In this document: positions 25,250 through 34,017 of the stretch, one piece after another | Layout of the letters: each line of letters opens with the position of its first letter | Position numbering within the stretch: position 1 is the stretch's first letter | Notes under the pieces: model-generated | Told to the model about the DNA's origin: nothing | Databases searched by the model: none | Seen by the model: only the letters and a program-made list of their open reading frames with translations | Assembly (NCBI GenBank): GCA_017471245.1 | Contig: JAFUVB010000085.1 | Location: 1-38,845, forward strand | Source of the DNA: Prevotella sp. | GTDB lineage: Bacteria; Bacteroidota; Bacteroidia; Bacteroidales; Bacteroidaceae | DNA length: 38,845 nucleotides | Direction of reading: 5' to 3' | Position numbers and translations under genes: made by a program

Positions 25250-28200
25250 ATGAATAAAAGACACATTATTATATATAGTATAGGGCTTTGCCTCGCATTG
25301 GGATTATCGATGCCTGCCAATGCCCAGCAAAACAAGGCTTCCACATCGCAGGCCTCCGGTCGCAATGTGACAGGTCTTGTGGTTGATGAAAACGGAGAAC
25401 CCATCATCGGTGCCACGATCACGGTTGTTGGTCAGACGCAGGGCGGTGCCATCACCGACTTGGATGGAAAGTTCTCTATCCATGTTCCCTCCGGCGGTAA
25501 GATCAAGGTGACCTATATCGGCTTTGTTACTCAGACCGTCAGTAAGCTCGATGGCAACGTGCGCATTGTCTTGAAGGAAGATGCCTCCAGCCTCGACGAA
25601 GTGGTCGTTGTGGGTTATGGTGCCTTGAAACAGAAGAATGTGACGGGTGCCGTTGAGGTGATCAATCCCGAGGAACTGAAAGACTTGGCTGTTACCAGTC
25701 TTTCCGAGGCTCTCATTGGTATGTCACCGTCTATCCACGTCAGCATGCCGTCAACGGGTCGTCCTGGTGAGAATGCCACCATCACCATCCGTCAGGCGCG
25801 CGATGCCGTGGCTCTGATTCCTACAACCGATATGAACGGTGCCAGTGCCGGTGGACAGAAGAACCCCGCCCCGTTGTATGTGATCGACGATTTTGTCTAT
25901 CAGGATGGTGAGAAAGGTGAAGAGGAATTCAACAACCTCGATGTGGATGAAGTGGAGAGCATCACCATCTTGAAGGATGCTGCAGCCGCCATCTACGGTG
26001 CCTATGGTGCCTACGGTGTAATCCTCGTGAAGACCAAGCGCGGAAAGGCCGGCCAGCCACGCATCTCCTATCAGGCTCAGATGAGCTATGTGGATGCCAT
26101 CATGCATGCTGAGATGCTCGACGGCTATAATTACGGCCGTATCTACAACGCTGCCAAGTATGCCTATTCACTGCAGAGGAACAAGACACCCGATATGCTC
26201 ACCGACTATTTCCAGGCCGACGAGTTGGAGCAGATGCGCAACATGAACTACGACCTGCTCGACAAATACTGGTCGTCATCGCTCTCGCAGCGCCACAGCG
26301 TGAACGTGAACGGAGGTAACGAGAAGGCTACCTATTTTGCCGGCGTTACTTATCAGACACAAGACGGTAACATCGGTAAGCTCGACTACAACCGCTGGAA
26401 CTACCGTGCCGGTATCACCGCCAACGTAACCGACTTCCTCAGGGCAACGCTCTCTGTGTCGGGTGACGATTCCCGCAAGAACATGCACGCCACCAGTAAC
26501 TCGGGAGGCGGCAATCAGGAAGACTACCTCTATATGATGAAGAACCCCTCCTACATTCCCGATGAAATCAATGGATACCCCATCTATAACTCTGGAATGG
26601 AAAACGATCCTTCGTCTGACAACTACTACAACTACAAGAGTCTCTATAACTCCATCAACAACCGCGAGCAGAAATCCAGCAACCTGTCAATCCAGGGAAC
26701 GTTGGAGGCCGACTTGGGCAAGCTCTGGAATCCTCTGAAAGGCCTGCATGCCAAGCTCACCTATTCGCGCAACGTGGGCAGCTCGCACGACAACAGCATC
26801 AAGATGGAGAACATCGTCTACCGCGTGAAGAACCGCGGCGGATCTGGTCGCCACCTCTACATCACCGATCCCAATGCCATCATCGACAACGATCCTGATG
26901 TAGACTACGACGAGAACACATTGGAAGGATTCCGCTACATCTCATTCGAAAACATGGAGAAGCGCGTCCTCAACAGTGGTCAGGCTTCGAGCATCACCAA
27001 CCGCGACGACCGCAGCAGCTCTTATCAGGTGAACTTCATGCTCATCTACGGTCGCAAGTTCGGCAAGCACGACGTGAGCGGAACATTCTCCATTGAAAGG
27101 GGCGAGAGCGAAAGCCTCTACAACTTCACGTCGGGAACGCATCCGCTGTCGTTCAGCGACGGAACAGCCAACTCTCTTGCCGACGACACCAAGAAAGAAG
27201 CCGACTGGGGTAAGTCTGAAGGTGCCAACCTGGCTTATATCGGCCGTCTGAACTACGCCTTTGCCGACAAGTATCTGTTTGAGTTCCTTATCCGCTTCCA
27301 GGCTTCTGCCGCTAAGTTCTCACCCGAAAACTATTGGGGCGGATTCCCAAGCTTCTCGGCTGGATGGGTTATGTCGGAGGAGAAATGGTTCCCCAAGGAG
27401 AAGTGGAAGATCGACTTTGCCAAGCTGCGTGCCTCATTCGGAGTGATGGGTCGCGACAATGTGGATGCATGGCGATGGTTGCAGCTCTATTCCTACAACC
27501 CGACCCGCGGTCCCATCTTCGGTACCGACTATACACAGACCTCTGCACGCGCCTTCCAGTTGCCCGAGAAGAGTGGAACCAACCGCGACCTCCACTGGGA
27601 CAAGAACATCAAGACCAACCTCGGTCTCGACCTGCGCATGCTCGACGACCGTCTCTCCTTATCCCTTGATGCCTATTACGACTTCGGCCGCGAGATGTTT
27701 GCCATCCCCACATCCAACGAGATGCCAGGTACGGCAGGAACCTATCCCGCACCTGAGAACTTCAGTGAGATGGATATGTATGGTATGGAAGCCATTGTGG
27801 GCTGGCGTCAGCGCATCAACAAAGACATGTATGTGTCTGCCCGCTTGGGATTCTCCTACGACGACAACAAGGTGCTGAAGACTTACTGGCCGCGCACTGG
27901 TCAGCGCAAGTTCACAAGCTACGTCAAGGGCGAGCGCAGCGACCGCGGTCTGTGGGGCTACTCTTGCATGGGCATGTTCCGCACCTATCAGGAAATTGAG
28001 GAATACTTCAAGAAATACGGGATCACCGACTACCTCGGACTCTCTCAGAGTCAGGTTCATCCGGGTATGCTCATCTATGAAGACATCCGCGGACAGAAGA
28101 TTGAAGGAACCGACGATTACGGCGAGAAAGACGGAAAGATTGACGACAACGACATGGTGCGCATCTCCAAACGCGCCAACAATCCCTATTCGAGCAACCT

Positions 28201-28699
28201 CAACCTGAACTTCGTCTACAAGTCGTTTGCCTTGAATGCTACGCTCACAGGCGAGTGGGGAGCCTACACCATGATGCCTGCCATGTACAAGGAATCATTC
28301 GACGGCATGGAGAAAACCAACGTGTCTGCCATGTGGAACGATATGTTCATCTATGAAGACGTTCACGATTCTTTCGGCAATGTCATTGCTGCTGCCAATC
28401 CCGGCGGGCGCTGGCCGAACTTCGGATACACAAGCGCAAGCGTGAACTCACAGACTTCCACTTTCTGGCGCATGCCTGCCACTCAGATTTATCTGCGCAA
28501 CATCACCATTGCCTACACCCTGCCGAAGACTTGGGTGAAGAGCGTGGGACTGAATGCCGTGCGACTCAACATCACCTGCCAGAATGCATTCAGCTTCTAC
28601 AACGCATGCCCCGGCGGCTACTGGAATTCATTCGCCGGAAGCTATGGCAGCTACCCTGTGGTGCGCAAGATTACGGCTGGTTTGAATGTAACTTTCTAA
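25250..28699 (+). CDS. SusC-family TonB-dependent outer-membrane transporter, cassette 1
   Basis: The product is 1149 residues. A signal peptide ends near ANAQ (25), followed by a carboxypeptidase-regulatory-like domain (about 41-120; VTGLVVDENGEPIIGATITV), a TonB box region (SLDEVVVVGYG, about 120-130), the plug (about 130-265) and a 22-strand barrel ending in NVTF. It imports oligosaccharides across the outer membrane together with the SusD lid encoded 25 bp downstream. The plug end reads AAAIYGAYGAYGVILVKTK, lacking the arginine and asparagine of the usual YGARGANGVI motif. The lipoprotein upstream and SusD downstream are on the same transcript by spacing. Confidence 0.95.
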   Translation: MNKRHIIIYSIGLCLALGLSMPANAQQNKASTSQASGRNVTGLVVDENGEPIIGATITVVGQTQGGAITDLDGKFSIHVPSGGKIKVTYIGFVTQTVSKLDGNVRIVLKEDASSLDEVVVVGYGALKQKNVTGAVEVINPEELKDLAVTSLSEALIGMSPSIHVSMPSTGRPGENATITIRQARDAVALIPTTDMNGASAGGQKNPAPLYVIDDFVYQDGEKGEEEFNNLDVDEVESITILKDAAAAIYGAYGAYGVILVKTKRGKAGQPRISYQAQMSYVDAIMHAEMLDGYNYGRIYNAAKYAYSLQRNKTPDMLTDYFQADELEQMRNMNYDLLDKYWSSSLSQRHSVNVNGGNEKATYFAGVTYQTQDGNIGKLDYNRWNYRAGITANVTDFLRATLSVSGDDSRKNMHATSNSGGGNQEDYLYMMKNPSYIPDEINGYPIYNSGMENDPSSDNYYNYKSLYNSINNREQKSSNLSIQGTLEADLGKLWNPLKGLHAKLTYSRNVGSSHDNSIKMENIVYRVKNRGGSGRHLYITDPNAIIDNDPDVDYDENTLEGFRYISFENMEKRVLNSGQASSITNRDDRSSSYQVNFMLIYGRKFGKHDVSGTFSIERGESESLYNFTSGTHPLSFSDGTANSLADDTKKEADWGKSEGANLAYIGRLNYAFADKYLFEFLIRFQASAAKFSPENYWGGFPSFSAGWVMSEEKWFPKEKWKIDFAKLRASFGVMGRDNVDAWRWLQLYSYNPTRGPIFGTDYTQTSARAFQLPEKSGTNRDLHWDKNIKTNLGLDLRMLDDRLSLSLDAYYDFGREMFAIPTSNEMPGTAGTYPAPENFSEMDMYGMEAIVGWRQRINKDMYVSARLGFSYDDNKVLKTYWPRTGQRKFTSYVKGERSDRGLWGYSCMGMFRTYQEIEEYFKKYGITDYLGLSQSQVHPGMLIYEDIRGQKIEGTDDYGEKDGKIDDNDMVRISKRANNPYSSNLNLNFVYKSFALNATLTGEWGAYTMMPAMYKESFDGMEKTNVSAMWNDMFIYEDVHDSFGNVIAAANPGGRWPNFGYTSASVNSQTSTFWRMPATQIYLRNITIAYTLPKTWVKSVGLNAVRLNITCQNAFSFYNACPGGYWNSFAGSYGSYPVVRKITAGLNVTF

Positions 28700-28724
28700 A
28701 CGACAATCATAAACAGATCATATT

Positions 28725-31019
28725 ATGACACGCAATATATTGAAATCAATAAGTGCCGTCTGCCTCATCAGTGCCGCATTGATGAGCTGCAACGACGATT
28801 TCCTTGCCGAGAAGCGTCCCTTCGGCTCCTTCGGAGAGAACGACGTTTATAACGACTGGGAATCGGTGAAGCTCCGCCTGAACTATATCTATCAGGGATC
28901 GCTGCCTTATTTCCGTGACTATAATTCAAATGGCGGGAACATGGGTGGCAATTCCACCTCTACCAACGGACCGAGCGACCTCTGGCCGGTGGGACTGCCC
29001 GATGTGCTTTCCACCAATGCCGACGAGTTTGCCGGCTATGGCAACAACGGCTATGGCTATTATGCCGACCCGGCAACCGTATGGACCAATACCAACATCC
29101 ATAAGTATTTCTGGACGGGAACCAACGAAAACCCGTGGAAGAAGATGCGCGAGTGCACCGACGTCATCGTGAAAGTGGGGCGCAGCGAAGGTCTTTCCGA
29201 CGACCAGAAGAAATGGGCAATGGGTCAGGCACGCTTCTTCCGCGCCACCCGCTATTTCCGTCTGTTCAAGCGTTTCGGCGGTCTGCCGATTATCCGCGAC
29301 CTGCAGAGCACCACGCTCAGCGATACACTCGACCTGAGAGTGACGCGCCAGTCGTCGGAAGACACCTATAAGTTCATCATCGAAGATCTCACCACCGCAG
29401 GCGAAGAGCTGCCCGTGCGCTGGGAAGAGGAAGCCAACGACTGGGGGCGCGTTACTGCCGGAACAGCATACGCACTGGCAGGCTACGTGGCCAACTATTA
29501 TGCCAGCCCGGTGTTCAACCGCCAGGACGAGCAGGAGCGTTGGCAGCAGGCTTACGAGCTGAACACCAAGGCGATTGAAAAGCTCAACGAAGGACACTTT
29601 GGTATGTCATACGAAGGCAATCCCGGAAACAATGCCAGCAACTGGGCAAAGATATGGTGCAACATCTTCGGAGGCGACAACCTGAACTCCGAGGCTGTGT
29701 TCATGGCCAACTGCAACAATGCTCCCGGCGATGCCGGCGATCAGCTGTACAACTGCTTGGAGCAGAAACTGCGCCCGAGCAACACCGGCGGCGCAGGCGG
29801 CATCACTCCTTCTGCCGAGATGGTGGATGCGTTCCCCATGGCCGACGGCAAGCGCCCCGAGGAAGGTGGTCTTTATCAGTATGACAAGAAACTCTTCTTC
29901 CTGAACCGCGACCCGCGTTTCTATCGCACTTTCGCCTTCCCCGGCACAGAATGGAAGTTCCAGGGATCCATCGACTCCACTCAAATCAGGAGTCCTTATG
30001 CCACCGGTCAGGAGTATCAGTTGCAGAACTGGGCATGGTATAACAATGCCGACAACATGACTGCCGCCGACCAGTATGGCTACTACGGCGATTATTTAGG
30101 AAGAAACGGTAAGTCAATCTACGTGCGCAAGAAGTCGCAGGACTACGGTCTGGGCGTCACTCCGATGTATGTCTTCGACAGCTCTTCTGCATTCAGCCGC
30201 AATGCACAGCCGCTCATTGCTATGCGCTACACTGAGGTGCTGCTCAATCTGGCTGAGTCTGCCTGCGGCATCAACCGCTTGGATGAGGCTTGGAACATTC
30301 TGGTGCGCATCCGCCAGCGTGTGGGCTATACCGGCGACTGCGGTCTGAATCCCGAAATACGCAGCAACCGCGCCAAGATGTTCGAGGCTATCCTCTATGA
30401 GCGCATGATTGAGCTCGCATACGAAGGCAAGCGCTTCGACGACTGCCATCGCTGGATGCTATTCGACGGCGGAGTGGGACAGGACGAAATCGGCGGCAGC
30501 AGCTGGATTCCCTCTGGATGGGGCGGCAACACCTGCACCTATCTTGGTGTGAAACCGCTCAACGACGTCACCCTGCACAGGATTGAAATCTATTTCGACC
30601 CAGAGGCATTCATGGGAGCTTATGCCGAGACCACCGATCCTTTCGCTGCTCTGGAAATCAGCAAGCCCAAAGCGCTGACACTCGATGAAGACTTCACAAC
30701 CGTTACCGACGAGGACGGAAACACCACCTATAACAACACCAACGTGAGGAGCATGGCTAACTTCTACCGTGCCTACATGCTGCGCAAGGACATCACCACC
30801 ATGAACGTGGTTGATGAGGAGACGGGCAACGTGAACGTTCCCACATGGGACAAGAAGTGCTATTTCATGGGTCTTGCCTCTTCCGATCAGGACAACAACC
30901 CCAACGTGGTGCAGACCATCGGCTGGAACAGCGTATTCGGCGGAATGGGTTCATTCGATCCGCTCAGCAAGAATCCTAATACCTCGGTAGAATCTGAGGT
31001 TTCTACAACCACTGAGTAA
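28725..31019 (+). CDS. SusD-family glycan-binding lipoprotein, cassette 1
   Basis: The product is 764 residues, longer than archetypal SusD (about 550). A signal peptide ends in LMSC with the lipidation cysteine at C22, and NDDFLAEKR follows as in SusD/RagB proteins. Family features include KKMRECTDVIVKVG, WAMGQARFFRATRYFRLFKR, TAYALAGYVANYYASPVFNR and LIAMRYTEVLLNLAESACG. It caps the SusC barrel and presents glycan. It follows susC by 25 bp and ends the rightward cassette; a heptamer-armed element follows immediately. Confidence 0.93.
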   Translation: MTRNILKSISAVCLISAALMSCNDDFLAEKRPFGSFGENDVYNDWESVKLRLNYIYQGSLPYFRDYNSNGGNMGGNSTSTNGPSDLWPVGLPDVLSTNADEFAGYGNNGYGYYADPATVWTNTNIHKYFWTGTNENPWKKMRECTDVIVKVGRSEGLSDDQKKWAMGQARFFRATRYFRLFKRFGGLPIIRDLQSTTLSDTLDLRVTRQSSEDTYKFIIEDLTTAGEELPVRWEEEANDWGRVTAGTAYALAGYVANYYASPVFNRQDEQERWQQAYELNTKAIEKLNEGHFGMSYEGNPGNNASNWAKIWCNIFGGDNLNSEAVFMANCNNAPGDAGDQLYNCLEQKLRPSNTGGAGGITPSAEMVDAFPMADGKRPEEGGLYQYDKKLFFLNRDPRFYRTFAFPGTEWKFQGSIDSTQIRSPYATGQEYQLQNWAWYNNADNMTAADQYGYYGDYLGRNGKSIYVRKKSQDYGLGVTPMYVFDSSSAFSRNAQPLIAMRYTEVLLNLAESACGINRLDEAWNILVRIRQRVGYTGDCGLNPEIRSNRAKMFEAILYERMIELAYEGKRFDDCHRWMLFDGGVGQDEIGGSSWIPSGWGGNTCTYLGVKPLNDVTLHRIEIYFDPEAFMGAYAETTDPFAALEISKPKALTLDEDFTTVTDEDGNTTYNNTNVRSMANFYRAYMLRKDITTMNVVDEETGNVNVPTWDKKCYFMGLASSDQDNNPNVVQTIGWNSVFGGMGSFDPLSKNPNTSVESEVSTTTE

Positions 31020-31023
31020 TACT

Positions 31024-31146
31024 TAGAGGATTAGAGGTGAGAAGTCAGAGGTGAGAGATTAGAACTATTATATAGGCATGAGTAAAGAACTTTGTATCTC
31101 AGTGCATATCTCTCACCTCTAATCTTCTCACCTCTAATCCACTAAA
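31024..31146. repeat. Heptamer-armed element E4 with 54-bp core, GAGGTGA type
   Basis: The left arm uses GAGGATT, GAGGTGA, GAAGTCA and GAGGTGA instead of GAAGCAA. The core, 31060-31113, aligns without gaps to E1 (42 of 54 identical) and E3 (41 of 54). The right arm carries the matching TCACCTC and TAATC units. It begins within 10 bp of the susD stop. The arm sequence differs from E1-E3 on both sides at once. Confidence 0.8.
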
Positions 31147-31193
31147 CAACACCTCTAATCCACTATACAACAGCAGAAATCATGAACTAAAAT

Positions 31194-31220
31194 AATCTGT
31201 TTAATCCGTGAAATCCGTTG
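31194..31220. repeat. 9-bp triple tandem repeat
   Basis: Three contiguous 9-bp units, AATCTGTTT, AATCCGTGA and AATCCGTTG, occur between E4 and the 22-bp array. Short tracts with this ATCCGT pattern are, from memory, not rare in Prevotella intergenic DNA. Function is unknown. Confidence 0.5.
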
Positions 31221-31252
31221 TTTTTTCTTCTTGATACCCCTCTTTTGCAAAA

Positions 31253-31582
31253 GTAAATTACATTAATTTGCGCGGTAAATTAATGTAATTTACTTTTCAA
31301 TTTAACTTAATTTACTCAGCAAATTAAATTAATTTGCAGCGGCATACCTCTGTTATGAAGCCTCCATATCGCTGCCTTCAAGCTTGAAAAACGGCGTTTT
31401 CGACCTTTAGCAATAACACTTTCGATCTTCAAAACAGCGTATTCGTGCTTGAATAGCAGCGTTTTCGAACCTCCAAAACGATTCCTCGGAATGGTAAATC
31501 AATTTGATTTGCACGGTAAATCAAATTGAATTGAAAAACAAATCAAGTTGATTTGCAAAGTAAATCAATTTGATTTGCTGGT
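31253..31582. repeat. Composite 22-bp tandem array, about 15 units, locus 4
   Basis: Class A units start at 31253, 31275, 31297 and 31319 with cores such as AAATTACATTAATTT. Class B units start near 31385, 31407, 31429, 31451 and 31473, with AAAAC-ggc/agc-GTTTT dyads. Class C units start at 31495, 31517, 31539 and 31561 with AAATCAATTTGATTT. Two diverged units (31341, 31363) link A to B. The register holds across class changes with at most a 1-bp slip. The 21-bp arms at 31249-31269 and 31277-31297 are also a perfect inverted repeat. Confidence 0.9.
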
Positions 31583-31657
31583 CCCTTTCGCTGTAAACGT
31601 GGCTCAAAAGTGGCGCTTACTTGCTTCTATAGTGCTGCTTTTCTCGTCTCTGTTACC

Positions 31658-31696
31658 GCAAAAACAATGGGAGGGCGCTCAGCGAGGCCCTCCCAT
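31658..31696 (-). terminator. Intrinsic terminator of SusCD cassette 2
   Basis: A perfect 10-bp stem (ATGGGAGGGC at 31667 with GCCCTCCCAT at 31687) has a 10-nt loop. Read on the minus strand it is followed by TTGTTTTTG. It lies 21 bp after the leftward susD stop. Confidence 0.85.
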
Positions 31697-31717
31697 CAGG
31701 GATGATTATCATCATGA

Positions 31718-34006
31718 TTACTCGGTTGTCGTACCGGCTGGCTCGGCTGTCAGCGGATCGTAGGTTCCGTTGCTGCCGCTCTTGTAGTAGTCTTCCCATC
31801 CAACAACCTGCGGGAGGTTGGGGTTGTTGATCTGCTCGCCCTGGGTGAATCCCCAGAAATAGTAGCGGGCGTTCCACGACATGGTGAGCGGAGTGTTGTT
31901 GGAGTCGTAGGCATCGCCCTTGATCTTCTTTCTCACGAGATACGTGTCGTAGAAGGTCTTCAGGTTTTCCAACTGCTCGTCGAGCGGTTTATTCACGATG
32001 GTTTCGCTCAGGTCAACGGCATAGGCATCACGTGTGGCGCGTGTCAGACCGCCCATGTTTGATTTGAGAATCGGGTCGGGGTTGGTCTCGTCTTTCTTCT
32101 CTGTGTTGTCGCCTGCCGTGAATGGCCATGTGCGTCCGCTCTGTCCGTCGGTATAGTTGTACTTGTTCTGCAGACGGAACACGAACTCGTCGCGGCGCTG
32201 ACCCACGAAGGGCTTGAATCCTAAGTAGGTGCAGGTGTTGCCGCCCCATCCTGTCAGTGCCTTTGCTCCGGCTCCTGCCAGTCCCACGCCGCCATCGAAG
32301 AGCAGCCAGCGGCGCATGTCCTCGAAGCGCTTGCCTTCGTAGGCAAACTCAATCTGGCGCTCATAGAGGATGGCAGCCATGCAGGCAGCCTGGTCGCCGG
32401 TGAGGTTTGCGGGCAGTCCGTAGTTGTTGTCAGCCGTGTAGCCTGCGCGTGCTCGGATGCGCTTCAGAAGGTCTACAGCCTCGCCCATTTGGTTAGCGCC
32501 GCATGCAGCCTCTGCCAGGTTGAGAAGCACTTCGGCATAGCGTATCTCCATGGTGGATGTCATGCACTCACGGAAACCTACGTTCTTGCCGGCAGTGTTG
32601 AAGTTGTAGTTGGGTGTGGCGTTCACATCGAGGTCGTCGGAGAACTTGCGGATGTACATGCCGTGAACGGATGTGAGCAGGTTGTCGGCGCCGAAATGGT
32701 CGCTGCTCATCACGTTGTCGAAGTTTGCCGGGTCGTTATACCACACGTAGTTCCAGAGAATGTATTTGTCGCCCGTGTATGGGTTGGCACTGGTGCTGGT
32801 GTTCGGGTCGCCCGTGAAGCGCCAGTATTCGCCTGGGAAGGCAAATGTGCGATAGAAGCGCGGGTCGCGATTCATGAACGGATGCTCTGCATCGTAGGCG
32901 ATGGCAGAAGCTTCCACCTTGGTGTACGAATCGTAGGTGGCAGGGCGCTTGCCGTCTTTCATCGGGAAGAGGTCCACAATCATGTCGGTTGGCGTCTTTC
33001 CGTTGTTGCCCAATGTGTTGGCAGGACGTATCTGCTGTTCCCACAGGTTGTTACGCTGATAGTCGGGCGTAAGGTCGGGTGTGTTCTTGTTATAGCAGGA
33101 AACGAACACAGCCTCGGGGTTGTTCACGATGCCGAGGAACATCTTTGCCCATCCCGATCCGTTCACGCCGGGGGCGTTTTCGTTGGCAAGTCCGTATCCG
33201 CAGGCGTTGATGGTGCCTATTTCCTGCTTGATGGTGTTGTAGGCATTCGTCCAGCGGCTCTGGTCGTTGTCACGATTGAACAGCGGGCTTGCCCAGAGAA
33301 TCATGATACGATGCTTCAGTGCCAGGCAGGTTCCGGTGGTTACGCGTCCCCAGTCGTTTGCCGACCATGAGCTCTCCACGGTGCGCTTCTTCAGCATTTC
33401 TGCCGACTTGTCGAGTTCGCTGCAGAGGAAGTCGTAGCATTCCTGAGCGTTGGAGCGCGGGGTGAATGATTCAGGCACGGGATTCTGCACCTCGGTAACG
33501 AGAGGAATGGAACCATAGTAGCGGAACAACAGGTAGTAGCACCATGTGCGGAGGAAGAAAGCCTGACCCAAGAGTTCGTCTTTCTCGCTGTCGGAGAGCG
33601 TGCTTCCCTGTATTCCTTCGATGGTTTCGTTGATTTCGCGGATGCGGCTCCATGACGAACCGAAGTATCCGGGAGCGCCTGATGTGCCGGTCACGGTGTT
33701 CAGCGTCACCTGCGGATCAACGAATGTGCTGAAGTTGCGGTATTCCTCGGTGCTCTGAGAGTGGTTGTCTGCCATTCCGAGGCTGTTGTATTGCCACATC
33801 TGGCTGGCGCCAGCCTGGATGTTTGGCAGCGTGATGCGGTAGCACTCGTTGAGTCGGCCGTTGGCACCACTGTAATAATTGTAAATCTCTGATGACACAT
33901 TGCTATAGTTCTTCTTGTCCTGGATGAACTCGTCGCTACAGCTGCTCATCGTTGCTGCCACAGCCATTGTGAGGCAAATGGCACCTATATTGAATATTCT
34001 TTTCAT
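31718..34006 (-). CDS. SusD-family glycan-binding lipoprotein, cassette 2
   Basis: The product is 762 residues from MKRIFNIG (ATG at 34006); two in-frame ATGs at 34015 and 34012 are alternatives. The lipidation cysteine is C23 in TMSSCSDEF. Family features are LLGQAFFLRTWCYYLLFRYY, TTGTCLALKHRIMILWASPL and MEIRYAEVLLNLAEAACGAN. Length and sequence parallel the cassette 1 SusD, for example the shared GGNTCTYLG near the C-terminal third. It lies 11 bp after the susC stop and is followed by a clear terminator. It is expected to be the lid of the adjacent SusC transporter. Confidence 0.93.
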   Translation of the reverse strand: MKRIFNIGAICLTMAVAATMSSCSDEFIQDKKNYSNVSSEIYNYYSGANGRLNECYRITLPNIQAGASQMWQYNSLGMADNHSQSTEEYRNFSTFVDPQVTLNTVTGTSGAPGYFGSSWSRIREINETIEGIQGSTLSDSEKDELLGQAFFLRTWCYYLLFRYYGSIPLVTEVQNPVPESFTPRSNAQECYDFLCSELDKSAEMLKKRTVESSWSANDWGRVTTGTCLALKHRIMILWASPLFNRDNDQSRWTNAYNTIKQEIGTINACGYGLANENAPGVNGSGWAKMFLGIVNNPEAVFVSCYNKNTPDLTPDYQRNNLWEQQIRPANTLGNNGKTPTDMIVDLFPMKDGKRPATYDSYTKVEASAIAYDAEHPFMNRDPRFYRTFAFPGEYWRFTGDPNTSTSANPYTGDKYILWNYVWYNDPANFDNVMSSDHFGADNLLTSVHGMYIRKFSDDLDVNATPNYNFNTAGKNVGFRECMTSTMEIRYAEVLLNLAEAACGANQMGEAVDLLKRIRARAGYTADNNYGLPANLTGDQAACMAAILYERQIEFAYEGKRFEDMRRWLLFDGGVGLAGAGAKALTGWGGNTCTYLGFKPFVGQRRDEFVFRLQNKYNYTDGQSGRTWPFTAGDNTEKKDETNPDPILKSNMGGLTRATRDAYAVDLSETIVNKPLDEQLENLKTFYDTYLVRKKIKGDAYDSNNTPLTMSWNARYYFWGFTQGEQINNPNLPQVVGWEDYYKSGSNGTYDPLTAEPAGTTTE

Positions 34007-34017
34007 AAACATCATGA

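Larger units (their letters stand above)
31020..31717. other. Gene-free convergent region packed with repeats
   Basis: This 698-bp gap lies between the 3' ends of the two converging susD genes. In order it holds the heptamer-armed element E4 (31024-31146), a 9-bp triple repeat (31194-31220), a 22-bp composite array (31253-31582), a short unassigned stretch, and a terminator for the leftward cassette (31658-31696). Short frames here have no recognisable product. Confidence 0.8.

Noticed and set aside
31253-31582. CRISPR array
   Set aside because: Units are 22 bp directly abutting, without a constant repeat and unique spacers of similar length, and no cas genes are in the window.
31548-31763. 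71-residue rightward frame in the convergent gap
   Set aside because: It starts in the 22-bp array, crosses the leftward terminator and enters the antisense of susD.
32489-33370. 293-residue rightward frame antisense to susD of cassette 2
   Set aside because: It lies in a clear SusD gene; no independent promoter or domain is seen.
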